A DNA stretch of 64,000 nucleotides from Anaerotruncus rubiinfantis. GTDB lineage: Bacteria > Bacillota > Clostridia > Oscillospirales > Ruminococcaceae. The notes under the pieces are model-generated. The model was not told where the DNA came from. It did no database searches and saw nothing but the letters and a program-made list of their open reading frames with translations. Location of the stretch: contig NZ_FKLA01000009.1 in assembly GCF_900078395.1 (NCBI RefSeq), forward strand, positions 1,998,614-2,062,613, in the 5' to 3' direction. Made by a program: the position numbers and the translations under genes. Positions 44,704-53,001 of this stretch are shown here, one piece after another; the stretch's first letter is position 1, and each line of letters opens with the position of its first letter.

Positions 44704-45849
44704 TTACATCAGTTTGCGGAACAGTGCTTTCAGGTCTTCCACATTGGTATCCTTCGGATTCCCCGGGCAGCAGGCATCGGCAAACGCGGATTCCGCAAGG
44801 AACTGCAGATCCTCTTCCTTGAGCGCTTCCAGCTTGGCCGGAATCCCAACGTCAGCGGAAAGTTTCTTGACAGCATCCACAGCGGCCTTCCGGTATTCGG
44901 ACTGAGACATCCCGTCCACGCCTTCCACACCCATTACGCGCGCAATTTCACGATATTTTTCGCCAGTGCACTCGGCATTGTACTCCATGACGATCGGGAG
45001 CATCATCGCGCAGGCAACACCGTGCGGGGTGTCATAAACCGCGCCGAGGGTGTGCGCCATCGAATGCGCAATGCCAAGGCCAACATTCGAGAAGCCCATA
45101 CCGGCAATATACTGGCCAAGCGCCATTCCGTCACGGCCTTCCTTTGTGTTTGCGACCGCGCCGCGCAGCGATTTTGCAATGATCTCGATCGCCTTGATGT
45201 GGAACATATCGGTCATTTCCCAAGCAGCCTTGGTGGTGTAGCCTTCAATCGCATGAGTCAGCGCATCCATACCGGTGGAGGCGGTCAGACCCTTCGGCAT
45301 CGAAGCCATCATATCCGGATCGACAACCGCGATGATCGGCATGTCGTGCGGATCGACACAGACAAATTTACGTTTTCTCTCCACGTCGGTGATAACATAG
45401 TTGATGGTGACCTCAGCGGCGGTGCCGGCGGTGGTGGGAACGGCAATGATCGGGACACAGGGCTTTTTGGTCGGCGCGACGCCTTCCAGGCTGCGCACAT
45501 CCTCAAATTCCGGGTTTGCAATGATGATACCGATCGCCTTGGCGGTATCCATCGAGGAACCGCCGCCAATGGCAACGATATAGTCCGCGCCTGACGCCTT
45601 GAACGCCTGCACACCGTTCTGGACATTCTGGATGGTCGGATTGGCTTTAATATCCGAATACACCTCGTAAGCGAGGCCTTCCTTGTCCAGAATATCGGTC
45701 ACCTTGGAGGCCACCTTAAATTTGATCAGATCGGGGTCGGAACACACGAATGCTTTTTTGAAGCCGTGCGCCTTGGCTTCATTGGCGATTTCCTGAATCG
45801 CGCCGGAGCCGTGATAGGAAGTCTGATTGAGCATAATTCTGTTCGCCAT
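44704..45849 (-). CDS. fucO: Lactaldehyde reductase-like iron alcohol dehydrogenase
   Basis: A 381-residue group III Fe-dependent dehydrogenase. It closely tracks E. coli FucO from the start (MANRIMLNQTSYHGSGA) through IAVPTTAGTAAEVTINYVITD and KFVCVDPHD. NAD motif GGGSSMDTAKAIG; iron ligands D and H in TGMDALTHAIEG, H in IAHSMAHTLGA and H in DTPHGVACA. It should reduce lactaldehyde to 1,2-propanediol or glycol-type aldehydes. GGAGAA ribosome site. A TetR regulator lies directly upstream with matching repeats before both genes. Confidence 0.95.
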   Translation of the reverse strand: MANRIMLNQTSYHGSGAIQEIANEAKAHGFKKAFVCSDPDLIKFKVASKVTDILDKEGLAYEVYSDIKANPTIQNVQNGVQAFKASGADYIVAIGGGSSMDTAKAIGIIIANPEFEDVRSLEGVAPTKKPCVPIIAVPTTAGTAAEVTINYVITDVERKRKFVCVDPHDMPIIAVVDPDMMASMPKGLTASTGMDALTHAIEGYTTKAAWEMTDMFHIKAIEIIAKSLRGAVANTKEGRDGMALGQYIAGMGFSNVGLGIAHSMAHTLGAVYDTPHGVACAMMLPIVMEYNAECTGEKYREIARVMGVEGVDGMSQSEYRKAAVDAVKKLSADVGIPAKLEALKEEDLQFLAESAFADACCPGNPKDTNVEDLKALFRKLM

Positions 45850-45892
45850 AAATAATCTTCTCCTTTTTCTGAAATACTGGCTGCGGTCAAGT

Positions 45893-45919
45893 TTGACAAT
45901 TTATTATCATTATTGTAAA
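45893..45919. promoter_or_regulatory. Inverted repeat TTGACAAT / ATTGTAAA upstream of fucO
   Basis: TTGACAAT (45893-45900) and ATTGTAAA (45912-45919), imperfect inverted repeat about 44 bases before fucO, overlapping a possible -10 (TACAAT on the minus strand). Confidence 0.4.
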
Positions 45920-45941
45920 CCAGAATCCGGAGAAAAGTAAA

Positions 45942-45965
45942 GTTACAATCTGTCAAAGATGTAAC
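45942..45965. promoter_or_regulatory. Inverted repeat GTTACA-N12-TGTAAC upstream of fucO
   Basis: Perfect 6-base arms at 45942-45947 and 45960-45965, between the TetR gene and fucO. TTGTAAC-like elements also occur before the TetR gene. Confidence 0.45.
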
Positions 45966-46006
45966 ATCCCACAAAAATTTTTTTAATCCGCACGAAAAAC
46001 AAGGTA

Positions 46007-46591
46007 TTATGTATGCGATTTAGGCAAAAGGCCCAAATGGATAAACAGGTCGGCCAGCTTTGCCGGCATCGCATCCACGAGACTTTTTGCCATCTTTTCC
46101 GGCGGCTCTGGCATCCCGCCAAGCACCCATTTCACCGTCATGTAAATGGAGCCGCGGCAGTACATCTCCAGCAGAAAGCGGATCTCCTCATCCGGAAACT
46201 GTCCGGTCTTCTGTCTGATCTGCTGGGTATAAAACTCCAGGATCAGTGCAAAATCATGTTCCTTGAGGGAGTTCTGATCGTCCGAACTAAACGCCCCGGT
46301 AAAAAAGACCCTCTCCTCCCGGATGTATTCGAACTTGCGTTCGAGTCCTTCCAGCACCGTCCGGCCGCTGCCCATATGTGCAAAGGATTCGAGCAGCAGC
46401 TTATCAAAATACCAGTTGATGAGGTCGTACTTATCCAGAAAATTGCGGTAAAACGTCTGGCGGGTCACCCCACAGGCATCCACAATCTGCTGGACGGTGA
46501 TACGGTCCACCGGCGTGTTCTTCATACAGGCTTTGATCGCCTCGGCAAGGCGGTATTTTGTGTTTTCCTGCCGGGTCTCCGGTTTCAGCAT
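46007..46591 (-). CDS. TetR-family regulator (DhaS-like)
   Basis: About 194 residues. The N-terminal TetR HTH reads TVQQIVDACGVTRQTFYRNFLDKYDLINWYF, which strongly recalls DhaS, the activator of dihydroxyacetone kinase genes. The C-terminal ligand domain is helical. Start choice: ATG 46591 (MLKPETRQ) with GAGGAAGG; ATG 46597 is an alternative. It lies 157 bases upstream of fucO on the same strand with shared repeats, so fucO is its likely target. Confidence 0.88.
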   Translation of the reverse strand: MLKPETRQENTKYRLAEAIKACMKNTPVDRITVQQIVDACGVTRQTFYRNFLDKYDLINWYFDKLLLESFAHMGSGRTVLEGLERKFEYIREERVFFTGAFSSDDQNSLKEHDFALILEFYTQQIRQKTGQFPDEEIRFLLEMYCRGSIYMTVKWVLGGMPEPPEKMAKSLVDAMPAKLADLFIHLGLLPKSHT

Positions 46592-46891
46592 GCGCATCCT
46601 TCCTCTCAATTTGGTCACCTCCATTGTAACAGACTGCCGGAGGGTTTTACAACTCCCTTTTAACTGATACGGTTTCACTCCGTCAAATCGCAGGTGCTGC
46701 GCGCAAGTCCCCCTGCATAAGTACCGGCAGCCGCCCCGACGATGCAGAGCCCCGCTGTCAGGCTACCGCCAGCAGATTTTCTCATTCGGGCCTATCCAAT
46801 TTTCCGGAACAGCTTTCAAAGTACAGAGGAGCCGCCCCCAGTTTGGAGGCGGCTCCTCTGTTTAATCAAAGTCAGAGATTTCCTGGCTATC
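46592..46891. other. Region between TetR gene and second TRAP cluster
   Basis: It holds TTGTAAC (46624-46630) and TTTTACAA (46645-46652), an inverted pair likely used by the TetR protein, and the TRAP operon terminator at 46825. A possible 36-codon minus-strand frame (about 46785-46675) with a small hydrophobic stretch lacks a convincing ribosome site and is not called. Confidence 0.5.
46825..46859 (-). terminator. Terminator of the MLE-family/TRAP operon
   Basis: Inverted repeat AGAGGAGCCGCC / GGCGGCTCCTCT with a short T-poor tail, 33 bases after the dctM stop. Strong stem, weak U tract. Confidence 0.7.
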
Positions 46892-48190
46892 CTACATGTA
46901 TTTGGGAACGACCAGCCGCGGCAGGGCCAAGATGAAATCCGGGAAGAAGATGATGATCAGAAGCGTTATGACCACCGCGCCAAGCATAACAAACAAATCC
47001 CGGAAGGTCTTTTGCGGTTCGATCTTTGCAATTTGGCAGGCCAGCAACAGGCACAACCCGTACGGTGGCGTCACGAGGCCAAAGGACAGAACCAAGCAAA
47101 TGATCATGCCCAGATGCACCGGATGCAGCCCAAGGGCCAAGCCGGCCGGAACGACAATCGGAACAAAGATGCAGATCGCCGGGGTCGCATCCATAAATGC
47201 ACCAAGAACAAAAAACAGGATGATAGTGAACAGCATGAATCCTGCCTTCGACAGATTAAGATCGGTCATCAGCTGCATGACATATTCATTTGTACGGAAA
47301 TAAGCCAGCAGGTAACCGAAGACACTCGCCGCTCCAATACAGAAAAGACTCGTCGCCGCCCCCTTCGCAGACTTCACAAAGATGGGGAGCAAATCCTTGG
47401 GCGTCAGGGTCTTATCAACAAAAATTGTGATGATCAGACTGTAAACAACAGCCAGCACCGCACTTTCGGTGGCAGTACAAACACCGGTGAGCACGCCGCC
47501 GATGATAATAAGCGGCATGACAAGCACCAAAGCGGCCTTCCGAAATGTGATCAGGAACTCTCGGAAGGTGCACTTCGCCTCTTTCGGATAATGGAATTTG
47601 ATGGCATATCCCAGAGAAACCACCATCATCGTGAGCGCCAGCATCAGGCCTGGAACCATCCCAGCCACGAACAGCGCTTGAACGCTTGCACCGGCTGTGG
47701 CGGAATAGATAATCATAATCAGGCTGGGCGGAATGATCTGACCCAATACGGATGAGGTTGCAGTGACCGCGACCGTGAACGATTTGGTATACCCTTTGCG
47801 GATCATTGCCGGGATCAGGATGGTTCCAATGCCCGAAGTATCCGCGACCGCCGAGCCCGACAGGTGACCAAACAACAAGCTGACAAGGACATTAATATGG
47901 GCCAGTCCGCCACGGATATGTCCCACCGCTGCGGAAGAAAGGTCTATCAGCTTATCCGTAATTTTCCCTGAATTCATCAGATTTCCCGCCAGCAGGAAAA
48001 ATGGGATTGCTGTCAGGACAAAGCTGTCAATTCCGGCAAAGAAACGTTGGACGATCTGCCAAAACGGCAGATCCGTGAATCCAACAAGCACCGCCGTGGA
48101 AATTGCCAGAATGGAAAAAGCAAGCGGCAGACCCAGCAGCATCAGCAGGATCATACCCACGATCAGAATAAGAATGGGCAATGGGCTCAC
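46892..48190 (-). CDS. dctM: TRAP transporter large permease DctM (second system)
   Basis: A 432-residue polytopic protein with family segments FVLTAIPFFLLAGNLMNSG, LSGSAVADTSGIG and LVTPPYGLCLLLA. GTG start at 48190 overlaps the dctQ stop as GTGA, with AAAGGAGG upstream. It pairs with the DctQ and DctP upstream and is distinct from the system at 33.7-37.5 kb. Uptake of the acid sugar used by the adjacent enolase-superfamily enzyme is likely. Confidence 0.95.
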   Translation of the reverse strand: MSPLPILILIVGMILLMLLGLPLAFSILAISTAVLVGFTDLPFWQIVQRFFAGIDSFVLTAIPFFLLAGNLMNSGKITDKLIDLSSAAVGHIRGGLAHINVLVSLLFGHLSGSAVADTSGIGTILIPAMIRKGYTKSFTVAVTATSSVLGQIIPPSLIMIIYSATAGASVQALFVAGMVPGLMLALTMMVVSLGYAIKFHYPKEAKCTFREFLITFRKAALVLVMPLIIIGGVLTGVCTATESAVLAVVYSLIITIFVDKTLTPKDLLPIFVKSAKGAATSLFCIGAASVFGYLLAYFRTNEYVMQLMTDLNLSKAGFMLFTIILFFVLGAFMDATPAICIFVPIVVPAGLALGLHPVHLGMIICLVLSFGLVTPPYGLCLLLACQIAKIEPQKTFRDLFVMLGAVVITLLIIIFFPDFILALPRLVVPKYM

Positions 48191-48669
48191 GAAGCTGCCT
48201 CCTTTCGATTACGGTTCAGTTCCAAGATGGCCTGTTCCACTGTATAAAATATCATGACAACTGCTGAAACCGGGATGGCTATGTAGACGCAGTTGGAGGG
48301 GATCGGCATTGTCACAGCGGTTTTCCCCATGCTTCGGACCACGTAGTTTGCGCCCGCCACCAAAAGGATCACACTGACCCCCAGTATCAGCACCAGAACA
48401 ATCATGCGTAAAACCTTGCGCATCTTCTCGGAAACGGCAGATGTGAGCATATCCATAACCAAATGGCTGTTTTCTTTTATGGCAACCGCTGATCCCAGGG
48501 AAATCATCCATACAAAGCTCATCCGGATCACTTCTTCGCTCCAGGCGATCGGGATATGCAGGATAAAACGGCTGAACACCTGTAAAAAGGTGATCACCAC
48601 AAGCACCGTCATAATAAAGAACAGGACGACACTGATTATTTTTTCAAGTCCATCAGAAATCCGTTTCAA
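48187..48669 (-). CDS. dctQ: TRAP transporter small permease DctQ (second system)
   Basis: A 160-residue protein with four transmembrane helices and RFILHIPIAWSEEVIRMSFVWMISLGSA, the DctQ signature. The start is TTG at 48669 with GGGAGGG at about 9 bases; no ATG fits. Coupled to dctM by overlap. Confidence 0.94.
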   Translation of the reverse strand: MKRISDGLEKIISVVLFFIMTVLVVITFLQVFSRFILHIPIAWSEEVIRMSFVWMISLGSAVAIKENSHLVMDMLTSAVSEKMRKVLRMIVLVLILGVSVILLVAGANYVVRSMGKTAVTMPIPSNCVYIAIPVSAVVMIFYTVEQAILELNRNRKEAAS

Positions 48670-48722
48670 TAAGTGTTCCCTCCCAAACGCGCAGGCGGCT
48701 TCCGCCGCCTGCGATTCTCAAT

Positions 48723-49787
48723 TTACTGAACTTCCTGGATCTCTGCAATCAGGTCATTGAGTCCGGACGTGTTTCCGAATTCCTCAAACACAGGCTTTGT
48801 CCGTTCCATAATCGGGGTTTTATCAATCTCATACAGTTCCACGCCGAATTCCTCAACCATCTGTTTCTGTGCGGCTTCCCCAGCTTCTTTTTCATACTGG
48901 CGGGCGAGCGCGGTGGCCTCGGCAACGGCTTTCGCAAGCGCTTGCTGCATTTCCGGTTCCATAGCGTTATATTTTTCCGCGTTTACGAAAAGCGGGCGCA
49001 CTGTGATTTCGTGCCCGGTCAACGTGAAATAAGGCGCCGGCTCGTAGAATTTGGCCGACAAGATCGACGGCATCTCATTCTCCATGCCATCACAGAGTCC
49101 GGATGCCATTGCGGAATAAGTTTCGCCAAAAGCGATTGTGACCGGGAGCGTGCCAACGGCTTCCCAAACCTTAAACTTCAGATCGGATGGCGCAAGGCGC
49201 AGTTTAAAGCCCTGCAGATCGTCAACACTCTTAACCGGCCCCTTCACCGCGATCACATTGCGGGTGGATCCGCCCCAATAACCAAGGATCTTCAAGCCTC
49301 CGGACTTCTCTTCAATCAGGTCCGCATATTTTTGTCCAGGCTCACCGTCCAGCGCTTTCTGCCAATGGTCATAATCGCGGAAAAGGAATGGCAGCGAGAA
49401 CAGCTCCAGCTCCTTACAGAAGGTGGTCCCCACAGTCGGGTCGCTGATCACCATATCAAGCGATCCTTCCCGGACGCTTTCCAGCATATCCGGTTCGGTT
49501 CCCAAGGTGGCATTCGGATAGTTGATAATCTCGATTCTGCCGCCGGAATATTCCGCCGCAAGTTTCGTCAAATCCGCAATTCCCTGGTTCCAGGGATGGG
49601 TATCCGGTTGGTTGTTGCCGATTTTCAGGGTGATCTTTGCGCCTGTGGATTCCGATTGCTGCGATGAGGAGGCTGGCGCCGCCGTATTACCTTGCTGTGG
49701 AGCGGACGACGCGGGCGCTGCGCCGGAGCAGGCTGCAAAAGTCAAAATCATGACTGCCGACATAATAAACGCTGTCAGTTTTTTCAT
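48723..49787 (-). CDS. dctP: TRAP transporter substrate-binding lipoprotein DctP (second system)
   Basis: A 354-residue lipoprotein with lipobox TFAAC (cysteine 20), Ala/Ser/Gln linker and DctP fold. The conserved ligand-binding arginine is in GFKLRLAPSDLKF, followed by VTIAFGETYSAMASGLCDGMEN. GGAGAA ribosome site. It follows the enolase-superfamily gene with a 20-base gap. Confidence 0.95.
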   Translation of the reverse strand: MKKLTAFIMSAVMILTFAACSGAAPASSAPQQGNTAAPASSSQQSESTGAKITLKIGNNQPDTHPWNQGIADLTKLAAEYSGGRIEIINYPNATLGTEPDMLESVREGSLDMVISDPTVGTTFCKELELFSLPFLFRDYDHWQKALDGEPGQKYADLIEEKSGGLKILGYWGGSTRNVIAVKGPVKSVDDLQGFKLRLAPSDLKFKVWEAVGTLPVTIAFGETYSAMASGLCDGMENEMPSILSAKFYEPAPYFTLTGHEITVRPLFVNAEKYNAMEPEMQQALAKAVAEATALARQYEKEAGEAAQKQMVEEFGVELYEIDKTPIMERTKPVFEEFGNTSGLNDLIAEIQEVQ

Positions 49788-49807
49788 AGTAAACTTCTCC
49801 TTTTCTC

Positions 49808-50953
49808 TCAGTTGATGCGGTATTTCTTGAGGACTTCCCGATTTATTTCAACACCGATTCCCGGAGCATTGGGGACCTCCACAAACCCATTCCTGAAAAC
49901 AACCCCGTCATTGATCAGATCCAAGCGGAAAGGATGGCTCGACTGGTCGTATTCAAGCATTGGCTCTTTCGGCTTCATGCACAGGGGGGCCGCCGGAAGC
50001 GTCGCGATAAACTGTAAGGATGCCGCCAGTCCAACGCCGGAACCCCATACGTGCGGAATCAGCATTGCATTATAGGCCTGGGTGAGTGCTGCGATCTTTT
50101 TGCATTCGGTGAAGCCGCCGCTTGAGCACAGGTCCGGCTGGTAAATATCCAGCGCACCTTTCTCGAGCCACTGCTTATATGCGATCTTCCCAAAAATATT
50201 CTCCCCCGCCGCGATATACGAAGGGGTCAAATTCCGGATTGCTGCATAGCCCTCCATATCTTCCGGCGCGAGCAGCTCTTCAAAGAATTCCAGCCTGCTT
50301 TCCTGCAGTTCTAAAAGGATTCTGCGCGCAACCGCCTGGTTATAGGCGCAGTTGAAATCCGCCATCAGCAGAATCTCATTCCCCACCGCTTCCCGAACCG
50401 CGCGGATATAGCCGATATCCTCCTGCGCGCCGAACCCGGTCTTGAGCTTCATCCCGCGAAATCCCTTTTCGATGTACCCAGCGGCTTCGCGGATGGCCTC
50501 CTCCGGATAGCTGCGGCCCTGTTTGCGGTAGAATCCGGTTGCGTATGCCTGAACCTTATCGCGGAACTTTCCGCCGATCAGATTGCAAACCGGCTGCCCC
50601 AGTTGTTTACCGATCGCATCCCACAGGGCAATATCAACTCCGCTCAGCGCGTTGACAGCTGCTCCCTGCTGGCCAAACGGCCGGGATATGTTGTAAAGCT
50701 CCTCCCAAAGGACCTCCACGTCAAAGAGATCTCGCCCGACCATGCGGGGGGCAAAACAGTTTTGGATAAATGCCGCCGCAATCTGTGGAGGCTGCATTCC
50801 ATGACAGAGGCATTCCCCAAAACCGCTTTCTCCGTCCGCGCAGATAACCTCCACAATCATCGAACTGCGATTATAAACCCATCCCTGCGAAAACGCGAAA
50901 GGTTCTTCCAGCGGCGCCTGAATAATGTGCGCCTTGACTTCACGTATTTTCAA
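49808..50953 (-). CDS. Mandelate racemase/muconate lactonizing-type enzyme (enolase superfamily)
   Basis: A 381-residue enzyme that abstracts a proton alpha to a carboxylate. Seen: KxK motif in GMKLKTG (about 165), metal ligands D in MADFNCAY (about 194), E in FFEELL (about 220) and E in AAGENIFG (about 246), and a catalytic His in IPHVWGSGV (about 297). The HVWG context fits acid-sugar dehydratases and the D-galactarolactone cycloisomerase group. Next to a TRAP importer and a GntR repressor, so use of a hexuronate/aldarate or its lactone is likely. ATG 50953 with GGAGG; an operator overlaps its promoter. Confidence 0.92.
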   Translation of the reverse strand: MKIREVKAHIIQAPLEEPFAFSQGWVYNRSSMIVEVICADGESGFGECLCHGMQPPQIAAAFIQNCFAPRMVGRDLFDVEVLWEELYNISRPFGQQGAAVNALSGVDIALWDAIGKQLGQPVCNLIGGKFRDKVQAYATGFYRKQGRSYPEEAIREAAGYIEKGFRGMKLKTGFGAQEDIGYIRAVREAVGNEILLMADFNCAYNQAVARRILLELQESRLEFFEELLAPEDMEGYAAIRNLTPSYIAAGENIFGKIAYKQWLEKGALDIYQPDLCSSGGFTECKKIAALTQAYNAMLIPHVWGSGVGLAASLQFIATLPAAPLCMKPKEPMLEYDQSSHPFRLDLINDGVVFRNGFVEVPNAPGIGVEINREVLKKYRIN

Positions 50954-50971
50954 TGATTAACGCCCTCCAAC

Positions 50972-50989
50972 TTATATGATATCATATAA
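50972..50989. promoter_or_regulatory. Perfect 18-base palindrome, candidate GntR operator
   Basis: TTATATGATATCATATAA at 50972-50989, 19 bases upstream of the enolase-superfamily gene. The same core (ATAAGATATCATAT) lies before the gntR gene, so both are likely bound by that GntR protein. Confidence 0.75.
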
Positions 50990-51005
50990 CTAATATTAAA
51001 ATGAA

Positions 51006-51692
51006 TCACTTCCTTTCTCCGTTTTTCTGATAGGTCTCGACATTTTCACTGGTGGCACGCAGGTGAATCCGCATTTTCTCAGCAGCCGCGTCCGGCTCAC
51101 GCTTTACAATGCAGTCGTAGACGTCCCGATGAAAATGATGCCGCCGCTCAATACAATAATTCGTTTGCGAAGACGCGACGACGACATCCCACAGCAGCGG
51201 CGTATAGGCGCTGACAATGGCACTGAGCATATTATTTTTGGACGCTTTTACCAGATTGACATGGAACTCCAGGTCATTGTGGTAGTAGTTGTCGTCCATC
51301 ACTTCGGTGTTTTCCATCACTGCAAGCGACTTACGAAGCTGTTCCAAATCCTGTTCGTCCGCCCGATCCGCCGCGAGCCGCGCTGCTTCCACCTCTATGA
51401 TCCTACGCACTTCGATGAGTTCTGACAAATCGCAATCCCGGAGTGAAATCATGTCGGCAATTGAACGTGTCATTACTTTTACACTGTTGTCAATCACTTG
51501 GAGTCCTTTGCCATGCACCCGCTTGAGAAAACCGCGCACTTCCATGGATCGCACCGCTTCGCGGACGGTGGCACGGCTTACTTCAAATTTTTTGCAAAGC
51601 TCCCCTTCACTAGGCAGATAATTGTTCTCGTCATATTCCTTATTCAGAATCATTTTTTCAATTTGCTGCTGCGTTTGTTCTAACAGATTCAT
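51006..51692 (-). CDS. GntR-family regulator, FadR/FCD subfamily (TRAP/MLE operon)
   Basis: A 228-residue regulator: winged helix (CKKFEVSRATVREAVRSMEVRG) and FCD domain with likely metal ligands in YYHNDLEFHVNL and RRHHFHRDVYD. FCD proteins of this kind sense aldonates, uronates or similar acids. The AAAGGG ribosome site precedes ATG 51692. It is transcribed in the same direction as the operon it is thought to control, with an operator on each side. Confidence 0.94.
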   Translation of the reverse strand: MNLLEQTQQQIEKMILNKEYDENNYLPSEGELCKKFEVSRATVREAVRSMEVRGFLKRVHGKGLQVIDNSVKVMTRSIADMISLRDCDLSELIEVRRIIEVEAARLAADRADEQDLEQLRKSLAVMENTEVMDDNYYHNDLEFHVNLVKASKNNMLSAIVSAYTPLLWDVVVASSQTNYCIERRHHFHRDVYDCIVKREPDAAAEKMRIHLRATSENVETYQKNGERK

Positions 51693-51716
51693 GTAAGCAC
51701 CCTTTTTTGTTTTTTC

Positions 51717-51738
51717 ACATATAAGATATCATATATGT
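51717..51738. promoter_or_regulatory. 22-base near-palindrome upstream of gntR
   Basis: Centred on GATATC, with outer arms ACATAT and ATATGT; only one symmetric pair mismatches. It lies 25 bases before the gntR start and shares the core of the 50972 palindrome, so autoregulation is likely. Confidence 0.7.
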
Positions 51739-51890
51739 TATTTTATTTCAATACAAATGCTTCTTTTTTATGAAAAACTTTTCTCTGTAATTTTGGGCAG
51801 ATTCAACAGCTGCTCATGACTCATATCAGATTTGAATATGGCAAAACCTCCACAATCGTTACTAAAAATCAGTATATCATGAAGGTTTTG

Positions 51891-51943
51891 TTAAAAAATA
51901 AAGCTACATTTCGGCCCTGCATCGCAAGGTCAAAATGTAGCTT
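51891..51943 (-). terminator. Terminator after tRNA-Pro
   Basis: Arms AAGCTACATTT and AAATGTAGCTT (51901-51943 on the plus strand) with a long loop, followed on the minus strand by TATTTTTT. It ends the tRNA transcript. Confidence 0.8.
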
Positions 51944-51949
51944 ATGCTG

Positions 51950-52026
51950 TGGTCCGAATAGCGGGACTTGAACCCACGGCCTCTACCACCCCAAGGTAGC
52001 GCGCTACCAAACTGCGCCATATCCGG
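51950..52026 (-). tRNA. tRNA-Pro (anticodon GGG)
   Basis: A full cloverleaf can be drawn: acceptor CCGGATA/TATTCGG (one G-U), D arm GCGC...GCGC, anticodon stem CTACC/GGTAG with loop TTGGGGT giving anticodon GGG, T arm GTGGG-TTCAAGT-CCCGC, discriminator A and encoded CCA (51952-51950). Reads proline codons CCC and CCU. Confidence 0.96.
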
Positions 52027-52165
52027 ATATCCAAACAGCTATATTATATTAGCATATATGCCCAATAAAATCAAGAGGATTTTTTGTAAAAAATCTGCTT
52101 TAATCTTTGGATTGCACCGCATCCATCTGACCCGTATAATGAAAGAAAAAGCCGGAGGTGCGTCT

Positions 52166-52360
52166 ATGAGTCCACTTGAATGGATCCTCCTCGCAATCAT
52201 CTTTGTGATCGGGATTGGCGCTTGCATAGCAGTCAACCGGATGCGCAAAAAAGGGCACTACGTGCCCGGCAGCATGTGCGCAGGCTGTCCGGACACAATG
52301 ACCGTTGACACAAAGCCCAAGCCGGATTCCCCTTCTAATGGGACAAACACGTCGGATTAA
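52166..52360 (+). CDS. Small single-pass membrane protein with two cysteines
   Basis: A 64-residue protein: one transmembrane helix (residues 5-24), RMRKKG stop-transfer, then a cytosolic tail with MCAGCPDTM and Asp/Thr/Pro/Ser-rich end. GGAGGTG ribosome site 6 bases before ATG. The layout resembles FeoB-associated Cys-rich small membrane proteins but no feo genes are nearby. Function unknown; a metal or redox role for the CxxC is possible. Confidence 0.6.
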   Translation: MSPLEWILLAIIFVIGIGACIAVNRMRKKGHYVPGSMCAGCPDTMTVDTKPKPDSPSNGTNTSD

Positions 52361-52839
52361 AACTGTTCGATCCGGCGTTGTTTTCGCAGCGCCGCCCGTT
52401 TGACGCCGGCCTCCCATTCGGCGCGCTCTTCTTCTGTCTCCAATTGCAGGCGCGGAACCGGCGTGGGTTTCTCACTGTCGTCCAGTGCAACCAGCGTGAG
52501 GTAGGCGCGGTTGACCAGCTTTTTGCTGCCGTCAATCCGTTCGACAAAGGTATCCACCCGCACTTCCATCGACGTTGTCCCCACATAGGTCATCTGTCCG
52601 ATCAGTACAACCGTATTGTTTACATGGGCGGCAGCTTTAAAGTGCAGATTGTCGATCGATACGGTGGTCACATTGCAGTTTGAATGGCGGCGCGCCACCA
52701 CTGCTGCGACCACATCGATCCATTCCACAAGCTGACCGCCGAAAAGCCGGTCGAACCCGTTTATGTGTTCCGGCATGATGATTTGGATTTGTTCGGTGCG
52801 GGACTCTGATACCCGTTTGGTTTTATTGTACTTTTCCAT
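52357..52839 (-). CDS. Acyl-CoA thioesterase, hotdog fold
   Basis: A 160-residue hotdog thioesterase of the YkhA/YciA type: RTEQIQIIMPEHINGFDRLFGGQLVEWIDVVAAV carries the conserved N/G/D region at the active site. It hydrolyses acyl-CoA. ATG at 52839 follows GGAAGGAA. Its 3' end overlaps the small membrane protein gene by 4 bases on the opposite strand. Confidence 0.9.
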   Translation of the reverse strand: MEKYNKTKRVSESRTEQIQIIMPEHINGFDRLFGGQLVEWIDVVAAVVARRHSNCNVTTVSIDNLHFKAAAHVNNTVVLIGQMTYVGTTSMEVRVDTFVERIDGSKKLVNRAYLTLVALDDSEKPTPVPRLQLETEEERAEWEAGVKRAALRKQRRIEQF

Positions 52840-52911
52840 AAAGATTCCTTCCATGTATTTTCTATATCTTTTTCTATTATAATGGTTCATATTCTAAAAT
52901 GCAATTCCATA

Positions 52912-52949
52912 TGAAAACGCCACATCCAACGAGTGCTTTGGATGTGGCG
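52912..52949 (-). terminator. Terminator after mazF-like gene
   Basis: Inverted repeat CGCCACATCCAA / TTGGATGTGGCG (52919-52949) followed on the minus strand by TTTTCA, about 50 bases past the stop. Confidence 0.8.
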
Positions 52950-53001
52950 TCAAATCTGCTACAGATGTCGTACTTTACTGTCATAGGCGGCTTTCGCACA
53001 C

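Noticed and set aside
46675..46785. Possible 36-codon minus-strand gene with a short hydrophobic stretch
   Set aside because: No convincing ribosome site, and part of it overlaps the putative TetR control region; too short to support without homologues.
51950..52026. tRNA-Pro as an integration site for a mobile element
   Set aside because: No integrase gene and no repeat of the tRNA 3' end were seen in the window.
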